From Phymatolithon calcareum (lineage: Eukaryota > Rhodophyta > Florideophyceae > Hapalidiales), in assembly GCA_977006965.1 (NCBI GenBank), contig OZ345377.1, forward strand, positions 434,001-498,000: 64,000 bases of DNA. The letters run 5' to 3'. Shown one piece after another: positions 19,735-33,250 of this stretch. A program made the position numbers and the translations under genes. The notes under the pieces were generated by a model that did not search any database, was not told where the DNA came from, and saw only the letters and a program-made list of their open reading frames with translations. Numbering within the stretch: position 1 is the stretch's first letter; each line of letters opens with the position of its first letter.

Positions 19735-20280
19735 TCTATACACCACCACGAGGACGAAGCACAAGTGCACCTTCGACTCCTTGTCCTCAAGCATATTACT
19801 GGCCAAGACAAAAGCCTGATGGTCTTAGGGTATTCCCGTTGTACTGGATATTAATCATCGGCATCGAAACGGAGAATCAGGTGCAAGTTATGGTCCTTCT
19901 TGACGTCGTAATACCAAAGCGGCAAAAAGTCGTACAACTCCTTTCCCTGGTAAAGTAGAGACTGCTGGTTCGCCGCTATCCCCTTCTTCTCCTCGAGCTT
20001 CAACTTCACTTGAGCAATGTTATCCGTCTCTTCGACGTCCACTTCGTAGCGGCCGTCCAAGTCCTTCACATAGATTCGCATTTCACCGAAGAGATGGGGC
20101 GCAATATCTAGCCTGGAGTCTTTGGTCTTCGTCGAGTCGGAAGTCCGCGAAGACGGTGCACAGGTGGTCCGATGGGATTTCTTCCTGTCTTAATACTTGG
20201 CCTTGACGTTCTCAATCTTGCCAGTACACGCGGCCTCGAGCGTGGCCGTGTTTCCAGCGAGATATTTTCAGATATGGGAA
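19735..20280 (-). pseudogene. Decayed polyubiquitin array (at least three units)
   Basis: Unit 1 (about 20280-20084) still shows KYLAGNTATLEA and IENVKAK, then, after a frame change, an EEIPSDHLCTVFADF segment parallel to the [15 protein letters not shown] region. Unit 2 (20081-19851) is an open 76-codon reading. Unit 3 (19850-19735) keeps GIP-x-DHQ, an LED followed by KES after a deletion, and ends LVLRPRGGV-stop after a frameshift. The terminal 'one extra residue then stop' layout mirrors the intact gene at 26.85-28.0 kb. It is thus an old, mostly disabled polyubiquitin copy. Confidence 0.65.
19851..20081 (-). CDS. Divergent 76-aa ubiquitin-like ORF without diglycine
   Basis: Exactly the length of ubiquitin and alignable end to end: MRIYVKDLDG at the start, KKGIAANQQSLLYQGKEL in the middle, and HNLHLILRF near the end. 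The C-terminus ends ADD in place of RGG, so it could not be conjugated like ubiquitin. Most core hydrophobic positions are kept although the neighbouring units are broken. It may be a chance survivor in a pseudogene, or a small ubiquitin-fold protein in its own right. Confidence 0.4.
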   Translation of the reverse strand: MRIYVKDLDGRYEVDVEETDNIAQVKLKLEEKKGIAANQQSLLYQGKELYDFLPLWYYDVKKDHNLHLILRFDADD

Positions 20281-20289
20281 CCTTGAGCG

Positions 20290-22357
20290 TTGGGGCTCCA
20301 GTTCTTCTGAGAGTGCGCTTTCTTGCAAGTGCTGAACCGAGGGAACAAAAGATTGTCTTTTGTTATGGTCAACTGCGTCCAGGGTATCTCCCAAAAGATT
20401 TGCTCTGACCGCAGATTTGGAGTGTCAGAATAGCTTACAAGTGGAATAGTAATTGTGGAGTGGTTCTCTTTCTGTGCCAGTTGAGGAGGGGGTGCTTGGA
20501 GAAGACGAAGAACTGACATGTACTGGAATTGTGTTCGCCGCAGTCGCTCTTAATTTCTGTCAACAGTAACTGTGAGGTAGGTGTCGGAGTTTCATGTCAG
20601 TGACCGCACTTGAGTATTGTTGAGTTCGAATTGTGGACAGCGTTAAGGTGTTAATCTTGCCCATGTAACGAAATTTGGAGTGAGTTGGTGGCCTATGAGT
20701 GCTTGATCCCAGTATGAGCAGTACGAGCCGCGGTATCTAACGTATCACACCACATTACCAGGAGTTGCATTGTTGCGTGAAAATTGGACTATTCCGAAAC
20801 TTTCATTCCATTCAGGGTTAGGATTTCTCGAAAATGATTTTTTTCGATGTTGTGGAACACATTTTTTTCACGCGTTTCTTCCACAAAGTTTGTATCACAG
20901 ATGCGTAATTGTTATTGCCGGCTTCAACGGCTTGTATCCTTTGGATTGGATGTATAAGTGTAAGTTAAACAGCGGTAATTGTGTATATATACAAGCGCAT
21001 AATATGTGCTTGAAAAGGCATATTATGCGGACGCTGCGAGTGACACCTCTAGCGAACCACGATGGCACCATGGATAGCAGAATGTCAAAACACGCGAAAG
21101 TGCGGCTTGATTCGGGGCAACGCTTCTCTTGGTTACAGTAACTTAAGAAAAATATCCTTTTATAGATGTTTTCAATGCTGCCGCTCAGCTTCCATATGTC
21201 TGCCTTATTTTCATTCTAGCCGAAATCTACCACCATGCGAAGTGCGAATAATTGTTCCGGCTCTCGCAGGAGGAAAGCTCAGATAAACATCACCATGTTC
21301 AAGTTGATGCTGCATCAGTTGAGCTCACCTATAGGGCTCGTATTGCTTCGGCAATTATCGAGTCATTCGGACTGGTTATTTGGAATCATGTCTGCGGATC
21401 TGCGTTTGTGGCAAAAACTGTGCTTAGCAACTCCTTTTCTGGAGCGAAGCATGCTTGAAGCCGGTTTACCATGAGAGCTGTCGTCTGTGCACGCACAGAG
21501 AGGAGGGAATCCGTTGCCATCATCCTAGAATCAAATCAACGTCTACTGAAAAACAAAACAAGACTTACCTGAAACCTGTTCAGGTCTAGGGTAATTCGTC
21601 CCATATATAGTAGGAATGAGGCGACCCCTTCTACGACCGGGAGCTGTGGACGGTGGCAGAATAAGTTCTGCTTAAAATGAATTCAACAGCGTCCAAGTTG
21701 ATATCCATGATAAAACGAGGCTCGAGAGCCTTCACTGGGCGTCGCCCAGCGCGTACGAGATTAGAGCTAGAAAAGGGTCAAAAACAGCCACAAACGCTGC
21801 GAACCATACCATATTTTGAAGAAATCAGCATCTCACCTGAATGTAATAGTGCCGCTCCTCAATAGATTCCCCGCATTACCACCAAAGATAGCTCAAAGGT
21901 TTTGGTTTCTGTAGCATTGCAGATTTTGCAGATGCTACAGCACCTTAAGAAGGCTAAGGCCACTCTTTACGAGCTGCACGCACTTGGAGTATTCAAGAAT
22001 ACAAAAATAAATCCAGGTATACAAGGCATAAGTTCAGCCGCGTTGGGAGTATCGTATGCACCTAACACCGTGGAGACAAACTGTGCAGGTCCACCTGTGC
22101 TATAGTGGCAAAACTGCCTCCGTGCATCTGTCGGATTATTACAGACATGAATGCTGTGGTCGCCGGTTCGAGTCCTGTGACAAGCCGGAAGTGAACTAAG
22201 TTCCACTAAGGGTGCACGTATATCGTTGTGTAGTGGTGTACCGCAATACTCGTGGGAAGCAGTTACGCGAGTACCCAGCATGGATCCAGTCTAGGAGAAT
22301 CTTAGAGACCCCCTAGGTATTGAGCGTACACTTTGCTAAACTCATATATGCTGGAAT
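20290..22357. other. No supportable gene
   Basis: Short ORFs only. A B-box-like GGTTCGAGTCC sits at about 22158-22168, but no tRNA cloverleaf can be built around it. Confidence 0.35.
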
Positions 22358-23026
22358 CAGGGGTGGGGCCAATTTGATTGCGCTGCCAAGTTACTTGCTC
22401 GCAATTGCAATTTTGGGGGATTGCTTCATGGATTGAGATATCCTTTGGGATTGCAATCCGGGATTGCACGCCATGCTTGTACTCGTCATTGGAGATTACC
22501 AATAGGGAAGTCATCTATCAACGGGGAAGCACACCATCGATGGTCATTTGGGCACAAATAAACCATATAATTGTCGGCCAAAATGCTGCCGTGCTCCCCA
22601 GTGATCCCCTGCACCCTGAAAAAAGCATTTTATTTTGTCGTCGAAATTGAATTCTGACATCACAGTTCTTTCTGTTTCAAAAAATTACTGCTTAGCGTCT
22701 TGAGAAAGGTATCAGCATCGTATAATTATGCGGTTTCTATGTGCGCAACTACGTAATAAGTAAATAAGCCATCACCCACCTGTTGAAGCATTCTACTTCT
22801 GGAACCCACCTTGCTAGAGCACAATAACGTGGTACGCCTCAGAAAAAGTAGCGGATTTATCGAATTGAAGTTGGGATTGATTGCGAATCGTTGAATTGCG
22901 GTAGAGATTGCTCCCTGTGGAGAGGTGGGATTGCAGTTGGGATTGCAAAAATATTCTGTGGGCAATTCGATTGCGAGATTTCTTCATAGACAGCAATCCC
23001 CAGCAATCAAATTGGCTCGGCCCCTG
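22358..23026. mobile_element. hAT-like non-autonomous element
   Basis: It begins CAGGGGTGGGGCCAATTTGATTG and ends in the inverse CAATCAAATTGGCTCGGCCCCTG (about 23 bp with a few mismatches). Multiple GGGATTGC motifs fill both subterminal regions. There is no coding capacity. The 8-bp flanks do not match, so the target duplication is lost or the ends are from different copies. The right end is nearly identical to 29548-29705. Confidence 0.6.
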
Positions 23027-23589
23027 ACCACAGCAGATACGCCTGGTGGTACGTCTACGTGATCGTGGATGACGTTGAGTCCAATATCATTATGGACGTC
23101 CAATATCATCAAGGCCACAAGAAAAGCTCCGAATGCTAATGAAAGCTCACTTTCGAAAGTCTAGATTTTCCAGGTTCCTGCGAAGAGATAGCGGGCTTCC
23201 TGAGCAATTTTCGTGCAAAGACATCGGAACACATAGTCCCCTCACCTTGCCGCCGACTACAGTGCTATTTCACTCGCAGGAGGCTTGGGTAGTTCGTCAA
23301 AGGTGCTATGATATTCAGAAGGGACATGTGTCACGGAGGCAATTAACCTGACCTTCATTCAATCCCGTTGCTCCATCTCCCCGCTCTTTCCGCCACTCTC
23401 CTCCCCGACAACACTCCATGGCAGCTTAATCTGTCACCGGTGTCCCGTGACACCTCTTCGTCTCACCCGCGCCCTGTTGCACATCCGTTCCATCCACCCT
23501 ACCCGTTCATCGCACCGTGTCGGGCACTTAGAAAGTCAGTTGCGTCCAATATATTGTTGCACGTTTTCCCAGTGACAACTGTGACCTTC

Positions 23590-24170
23590 AGAGATGTGGG
23601 CAAGGTCAGACAAACCATTGCCAGCACAAACTATCGCCATACTGCAGATACAAAGCTATAACAACTATTCCCATTTCGCTGATTCAGTATCAAGACCTCT
23701 CACTGCAGGGCCACAAAGAGAGCAACACAAACTTGCCAAGCATCAACTAGACACAAAATTCTCTTTATTCGCCCCGTTCTTCGCAGAGTGGCACAAATGT
23801 TCATCCGGGACAAGGTTTCAAGAGACCATATTTGCAGCACAATGTTGCGTACTGGTAGCAGCATTTCAAGATGGCTAGATTGAATACGACCCTATATGTA
23901 AGGCCTGCACTCTGGGAACCAAGAGGACCGTTGAGCATCTACTCCTAGGCTTTAGTGGACTGACTGTGTCAAGACGCGAGCCAGACTATTGGCAGAGTTG
24001 GCACTACAACCGTAGAAAGAATATGCTATGAGAAACCGCTCGGCTTACTCAAATTCGTGAATAATGACGTGCTGTTTGAAAGCGTCCCCAGGCGCTAACT
24101 TTGGTTAGCGTATTCTGCAGTAAAGAAAGCAAGAGACCAAACGATGCTCGCTGCATGGGCCTCGCAATGT
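23590..24170 (+). mobile_element. LINE ORF2 C-terminal remnant
   Basis: Plus-strand frames contain PICKACTLGTKRTVEHLLL, on the pattern CxxC-x(n)-EHLL seen after the RNase H region of many LINEs. Shortly after comes a YEKPLGLLKFVNNDVLF segment like the ELL-x-x-P-x-x-LL-x-FL ending of Tad-type LINEs. Stops and frame changes separate the pieces. It is a dead fragment of uncertain limits. Confidence 0.4.
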
Positions 24171-26850
24171 CTCGGGAACAAATTATCAGACGACTATGCG
24201 TGGCACGAAAAAACCGGTCGAGATGGCTATATTTCGAATGAACTATAGTTACTGTAGTTGAACGGTCAGCTACATTAGTTGTTCTGGAAGCAGAAAAAAC
24301 ACGCCAGAGTGTTGCCTTTCCATTTTATTTGCAAGCGAAGCAGCTATGCGTGTGCGGAGTTCAGCTGAGCCCCTCAAAGAACCAAGCTGAATAGAAGACG
24401 ACGTAGGATCTCGTCTGCACATTGAAACAAATGTCTCTACGGTTCGCAGCTTACACCAGAACATTTTCTGAATTTCAAAGCACAAAGTGCGGTAGCTTTC
24501 CTGTTATTTTTTGGAGTTTCCGCAGTATTTCCAGACACACTGGAGAGGAATTCCCTGAATGTTGCCTGTCTCTGAATCAGCTCGCAGCTTGCGGTGACGA
24601 CCAACCAAGAACTCTTTCCCAGCGCATTGCCTGCGTACCGCATTGCCGGCCGCGGCACCTTCGCCACCCGTTTGTCTTCGACGACCCTCAAATGAGAGCC
24701 ACATATCTTGCGAGTATCCAAGGTCGCCGACATGCTCAAGCCGGCTGGATCTCGCCGCACTTGCGGTAAGTGGCGTCATGTGGGGCACACCTTTGTGTGC
24801 ACAACGTTTGCATCCAGCTCTGCGCAAAGTCTCTTGAAATGCCCGCGAATAGCAACCGAGTGCACGTCCACAGTGTGCGCACACGCAGGCGGGCCGTCGT
24901 TCGTGACTTCGGACGAGGACAGAGGGATGGACATGCACGTACGAAACAATATTGTGAGGACAAGATGTCGCATGCAGACAGTGCGCTGACGTGATCTGCA
25001 TGGATCAGCGATGCTTGACTTCTGCGTATCCACGGGCGCGACTGGTGTGCGCGTCACGAATTTTTTACGGACCCCGTGACGAGACGAAGCTGCTGAATTC
25101 CTCTGCACTGAGTTGATGACAGCGGACTGCGTTGGAAGCGGGCAAGTTCGAGGTATACCATGGTTCAAGATTCTACCTGTTTGTCGATCGGGTTTCGTGG
25201 TGTGTTGACGCATCAATTGCAGCTACGCTTTAGACTGTTACGTTCACGAAGCTATTGTGTACACTTTGTTCACGGTTTCGTCACCGCAAAGATAATGAAA
25301 TCATTCTACGTGTTCCTGTGTTCAGCCTATTGTTCTTCTTTCAAGGGCATCTGCGTATTGGAAGAATCCCAGCAGCGGATGTGCTGAAAATTTTGCGACG
25401 GAGAAGGCTTGACAGCTTTGTGATCAGAATATCGCACCGGGTAATGACTTTGCGTCCGGTGGGCGATGGCACTTCATTGCGTATATGTGCATGCGGCACG
25501 GCGAAGACACGGGCACATTTACGGCGACTGGTTGAAATTGACAGGATGGCACCCGGTAATTTTGGCGCCGCGCTTCGGTTTGGAACGCATGCATCGAGCG
25601 CGTCACTGATTTTTGCCATCCTCCCGTTTTCGTGGCAAGTGGTCGAGAAGGGAATGCAGCTTATTAATATCGACGGTGGTACGTTTAGCGGGGCAAACGC
25701 GGAAGTGAGTTGCGCGGCTGTTTGGATAGATTGCCACGCGAAGAGCAATGGATTTGACATCCACGTTTCGTTCATTGCGATTTTCGTCTGGCCCTGCTAT
25801 GTGCATTTCGGCGCGCCAAACCTCGGGTTGCGTTGCTCTTCGAAGCGTTTGGCGCAAATCTTTGGGAGATTAACTGGTTGAGCGATGTGGAAAGCGATTC
25901 AATTTCAGCTGAAGGGCAGCGGCTTGCGAAATAGTGAGGCGGTGTAGGAGAGGTCACTGGGCGTTTGGCGAGCGGACTTAATATCCAACGTGGTGCAATT
26001 GATGTGTCGCCGATCTAAATTCATTTGAGGACGTCTTGTTTGTGCATCTCAGCGTAGTGTTTCGCGTTTGATATGAACTTCAAGAGGAAGAGTGCTCGTG
26101 TGGGATTGTCGCCCATAAAGAATCGGCAAAAATATTCACGGTGAGGACAGCATGGGAAAGATTGTGCTATGTAAACGATGTAAAATGCCTCGTTTTCACT
26201 CAAACTATTTGTTTCCCGCTTATCCAGAACGCGAAGCAAGTTTCTGGATGATCAGTTCGGTTGAGTTGATTGTGCAGCGGACAAAGTTCTGCGCATGCAA
26301 TACTGTTGCAGCTTGTTAATGTTGACGTACCGGCCACAATACAGTTCAGAAACCGCAATTGACAGGAACTAACCGAGCTCGGTCCTGCATCCTCGAACGA
26401 CGCCAATGCTATCGCCAAACCAGGGCGGCCATGAAAGTATTCTCCACGTCTTTCAGACAGAAAATTTAGCTCCAGGGTCCTCGAGATATGGACGTGATCC
26501 GGTCCAGAACGATCGCCAGCGCATGATTTCGCAAAGGTCTGCCGGCGTTCAATCGCGACATTAGCATAGAGTTTGGTTTCCAGTAAAGGAAAAGTTTATT
26601 TCAATATCCAAAAGCTTCCGTCACCGAAGTATGGGGCCAGGGCAGTTGACATTTCCAAACTAACACGCACAATCTATTACCCTCTCCGTCTATTGCAAGG
26701 AGATGAAGTAATTCTACGTGAAAAATCGACCGCCAATCGACCAGTAGAGATGTCGCACAACCACAAAATTCAGAACACGATACAATTGAAACTTGGAGCC
26801 ACAATCAGTACATAAGCAGCCTGAAGTTCGGACCGTGCGCGCACAATGCT
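24171..26850. other. Overlapping ORFs on both strands, none recognised
   Basis: The longest are 25255-25881 (+) and 24504-25001 (-). Both strands are open in the same places, which is typical of a GC-richer stretch without stops. I see no domain. I do not call a gene here, but one cannot be excluded. Confidence 0.3.
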
Positions 26851-29547
<2,697 letters not shown>

Positions 29548-29705
29548 TTGGTATTGATTGCGAATCGTTGAATTGCAGTAGGGATTGCTCCCTGTTGAGA
29601 GGTGGGATTGCAGTTGGGATTGCAAAAATATTCTGGCAGCAAGTCGATTGCGAGATTGCTTCATAGACAACAATCCCCAGCAATCAAATTGGCTCGGTCC
29701 CTGCT
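29548..29705. repeat. Right-end fragment of the hAT-like family
   Basis: Near-identical to 22868-23026, including the GGGATTGC subterminal repeats and the TTGGCTCGG-x-CCCTG end. It sits about 270 bp upstream of the LRR gene. Confidence 0.65.
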
Positions 29706-29972
29706 TGGAGTACGTAAACAATTTCGATGTGAACCTCGATTTTTGAATATCAGGGTGGCTCACATTGCCTATGCAAAAATCGAGGATCGACTGTTCGGCA
29801 AAGCGATGGCCAGTCCGTTGTTGATCTGCATCCTTATATGAGAAATATAAAGTAGCTTCTGAGCTACGTGTATCACAATATTCACCGGAGTAAAATATTT
29901 GGCAACGCAGCACCTTTGGCTTTGTCCACTTTCATTGAGGTACAGTGCTGCTTAGCCGTGTCCCGTCGCAGC

Positions 29973-31412
29973 ATGAGCTTGTTCGAACAACTTCCCGAGG
30001 CGGCTCTTCAACATGTTCTGCGTCATCTTAGTACCCGCCCGCGTAGCGCGGACTGGCAGAGTGGAGTTACGCCCTCGGACGCCCTCAGTGTGCTTCGAAG
30101 CGAAGACTCTCTTGCGGCTTGCGCGCGAGATGCATTCCTTCATATTCATGCCACGGCGCACAATACAATTTTCAACGAGCGCACGTTCACTGTTATTTTG
30201 GGAAACAAGAAGGGAAGAAGGATTGTCAATGACTTACTTGTCGAGTTGGCAACAACTGTGCAAGGAATATCTCTGTTTCTCATAGATTCACGGTCAGCGT
30301 CGCTCAACGTCGACATGTTGCAGCCCCCACAGACGTTCCCGTCTCTCCGGTGTCTGCGTATCTCCTGCTCCGACGGGAACTTTTACAGCGGGTTTCCTCG
30401 AATTCTAGAGATGTGCAGCGCGCACCTCCGTGAACTAGATATCAAAGGCGGTTTTTTGGGTGCAAGTAGTGTTGCTGCAATTGCGGAACACTGCTCGGGA
30501 CTAACAAAGTTGTCCATGTGCTTCAGACGCGTTCATGGAGCGCTAAGAAGAGTATGGAATACCGTTGGCCCCACTCTTCTCGACCTGTCCATTAAGGTTA
30601 AAAGATTCAAGAAGAGCTTTGGAGAGGATTTGATCGATGGAATATCGTCGAGCTGCATCAGAATAATGTCCTTTGGATTCCGTTGCTGGGCGGTAGATCG
30701 GCCCCCTGTGTTGGTCCAGGTCTGTGAAAAGATTGGTACCCAGTTAAGAGCCATCAGACTCCATCTTGGCTTCATTTCTCCATCGGTATTAACTAAGATT
30801 TTGGATGCATGCCCTCAAGCCGTTCTGGATCTATGGGCCGGGCCCGAGGCTGGGGAGAAACTTTTAGTTGCGAGAGACCGCGTCCGCGCTATTGAAATTG
30901 AAGGTGACTATTACGATGATGTTGAACGGATAGGAGAAGCAATACGAAGTGTTGAGGAGCTGACCGTGAGGAGTTCTGACGGAGTCAGATTATTGCAGTT
31001 TTTGTCACGGTTTTTGTCTTCCCCTAAGCCTTGCCTCAAGTCGTTTGGTCTAAGGGTCTATGGGGAGCATGTGTTCATCGAAGATAACCCCTTGGACATA
31101 GTGGCACAGCATATTTTTAGTCTCGAAATATTATGTGTTACGGTGGGCAGCATTGGAATCGGAGCGTTTCGAAAGATAGCCGAATCAAATCAGAAATTGC
31201 AAAGCGTGTCTGTTTCCTGTACATCGCGTGAACGGCAAGATGCCGCAGCAGGCAGCTTAATTGAAGACTTATCACAATGTCCCGCACTCAAGAAGCTCAC
31301 GCTGGACAACGGTGGCTTACCGCAAGAGTCCGCGATAGTCGCGGAGGCATGCGTGGCGCTTCGAGGCAGATGTGCAGATATCTTTATCGGTGGGAGACAG
31401 TACATTTGTTAG
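29973..31412 (+). CDS. F-box/LRR-like protein, copy 1
   Basis: 479 aa from ATG 29973. The longer frame would need a GTG, and the MSLFEQLPEAALQHVL start is shared by all three copies in this window. The first 30 residues resemble an F-box (LPEAALQHVLRHLS). The rest is a leucine-rich, irregularly repeated sequence: LRCLRISC, LRELDIKGG, GLTKLSMCF, LLDLSIK, LEILCVT and LKKLTLDNG segments recur at LRR-like spacing. It ends in a conserved IFIGGRQYIC. If the F-box is real it would be a substrate receptor of an SCF ubiquitin ligase; that is an inference. The upstream region is shared with copies 2 and 3 for about 130 bp. Single exon. Confidence 0.8.
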   Translation: MSLFEQLPEAALQHVLRHLSTRPRSADWQSGVTPSDALSVLRSEDSLAACARDAFLHIHATAHNTIFNERTFTVILGNKKGRRIVNDLLVELATTVQGISLFLIDSRSASLNVDMLQPPQTFPSLRCLRISCSDGNFYSGFPRILEMCSAHLRELDIKGGFLGASSVAAIAEHCSGLTKLSMCFRRVHGALRRVWNTVGPTLLDLSIKVKRFKKSFGEDLIDGISSSCIRIMSFGFRCWAVDRPPVLVQVCEKIGTQLRAIRLHLGFISPSVLTKILDACPQAVLDLWAGPEAGEKLLVARDRVRAIEIEGDYYDDVERIGEAIRSVEELTVRSSDGVRLLQFLSRFLSSPKPCLKSFGLRVYGEHVFIEDNPLDIVAQHIFSLEILCVTVGSIGIGAFRKIAESNQKLQSVSVSCTSRERQDAAAGSLIEDLSQCPALKKLTLDNGGLPQESAIVAEACVALRGRCADIFIGGRQYIC

Positions 31413-31434
31413 ATTACATGCACTTCTTTAGGGC

Positions 31435-31597
31435 CGGGTGGAATCGAATCGTCGAGCGGTAGGCAGTGAAGAAGGAGTGCTCTCCTAATTACCTTGCAGA
31501 AATAACGATCTGCCGCAATCTAAGTAGAAGATAATTCGGAACAATAAAGCACTGCCTTGCAAGCCCCACTTGGGAGAGAAGGCAACTTACACACACA
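31435..31597 (+). mobile_element. SINE-like insertion with 14-bp duplication and (CA)n tail
   Basis: A 163-bp segment, absent at the same place after copy 2, is flanked by a perfect CACTTCTTTAGGGC duplication (31421-31434 and 31598-31611). Its 3' end is a CA dinucleotide run. It contains an AATAAA (about 31541) and no ORF. The size, target duplication and simple-sequence tail fit a SINE; I see no convincing tRNA-like head. Confidence 0.65.
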
Positions 31598-31611
31598 CAC
31601 TTCTTTAGGGC

Positions 31612-33113
31612 GAAAAATAATACCATCAACGAGCGTAGAACCAGAAATCAGAAGAACTCCGTCTCTGCAAGCCATGTGAAGACCATCGTTCCGAAGCGCA
31701 CTTCAACATGATCTGCGTCCCTCACTATTCCACCACGGACAAGGCGGGCGGGCGGGCGGGAGTGGCGAAGAACGTCATCGAAAGGCAAATTCATCTTTTC
31801 GCCCGGCAATCGCATCCACATCGTCGACAACGGCGGGCGAGAATAACACAACAACTGCCTTCATACACAAACTTGCCTGACATCCCATATCGACTCGAAC
31901 TGTCATCCTGAAAACCCTTCCTTCCAGCACAATTTTTGCACTTGAAAAATGATTCCATTCGCTCCAACAGCACGTGAATCTCATTCTCCATCGCCATGTC
32001 CCCCTAAAACAGCCTTGACGTATGCGCAGTCGCCTGCGCCACGTTCGCCAGCGTGCCCTTCGTGAGTAGTGATCGATTCGGACGGATTAATCCGCGGATC
32101 GGAAAAGTCGTACAGTCAATCCTTGATAACTGGATGTCCAATGTGGAAAGGTCTGATATCTAGATACTAAGGATATTCTGGAATTGAAATTGTATGATTC
32201 TTCTTGTGGTACACGTGTACGCGCCATCATGGTCGAAAGCCCGAAATGCAGGCGAAATGACTTGCATAAGCCCCATCTCCGTGAATTTGGCCATCATATG
32301 CACCTCGTTGAAGGATATGTTAGATGTTCAGCCCAGAACACAATGTTAGAAATTGAGCAGCTGTGTTCGCGGCTAAGTGAAGCGCCCACGTGTTGAATAT
32401 GCTGCGTGACACTGAATCAAAAAAGTTCGAAAATTTAAAGCATCCACCGTGACTCAAGCATTAACAGTATTCAGATATCGAATTTCTGAGAACCTTAAAA
32501 TGTAGATAAATTTGTTCTTTACCATATTCGTGGATGTCTCTGGTATTCTGAAAATCGAGTATATTCTAAATTCGAAGATCCAGTTAACAAGGAATGACTG
32601 TCCAATTTTTTCCGGATTTTGGGTAGGGCTGATAAAAGTCAGATTTTTCCGCGGATGTCCTAATCCAATGTAATTCAAACCGCTTCTGACTAGATCTAGA
32701 CTGAAAATATTAAGTCACGGTTCGGATAAGGAGAAAGACACAGATTACCTCGAAATTGTTTGGATGGATCTCAAAAAATATATTTTGGACTGGATCGGAT
32801 TCGGATCTGGAGAAATTTGAAGCGAAATGGATCAGTTTGAATTTAACAAGAGCTTGGATTAGATCTGTTCGGATCATACATGTATCACAGAAGCAACGAG
32901 TGTACATCACGATTTTGTCCCTCTTCAAAGAAACTGTAAGCTATACTTCTAACAAGAAATTGCGTAAGCTCTGTTTTTGATGTCGTACACTGCAGGCGCA
33001 ACTGGTGCCATTTTGATAAGCCTGATATGGTCTGTAAATGTTATGACAGTGATAATACTTTCGGTAATCCTGTGATAAGGGAAAAGCAAGTTAACAGATA
33101 GTCGAATAACTAT
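31612..33113. other. Copy-1 downstream homology, then AT-rich sequence
   Basis: 31612-31700 is similar to the region after copy 2 (62457-62545), the end of the duplicated block. A CGGG run lies at about 31743-31762. At 32690-32900 are repeated GGATCGGATTCGGATC-like motifs that may be a worn DNA element, without clear ends. No gene is supported. Confidence 0.35.
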
Positions 33114-33250
33114 AAATTGGGATGCTATTTGCAATCAGTCCTGATACCACAGTTGCTGTCAATTGGGACGGTATTTGCAATCAGCCCGAATACAACAATT
33201 GCTGTCAAATGGGACGGTATTTGCAATCAGTCCGGATAGCACTCGGTGAA
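33114..33250. repeat. Three tandem 47-bp units
   Basis: Units at 33114-33160, 33161-33207 and 33208-33250 share a GGTATTTGCAATCAG core and the GTTGCTGTCAA joint, with some divergence. Confidence 0.75.

Noticed and set aside
22090-22215. tRNA-like B box GGTTCGAGTCC
   Set aside because: No acceptor stem or D-arm with proper pairing can be formed around it, and the T-stem has mismatches.
25255-25881. 208-codon plus-strand ORF
   Set aside because: The opposite strand is equally open, there is no motif, and the start context is poor; chance openness is more likely.
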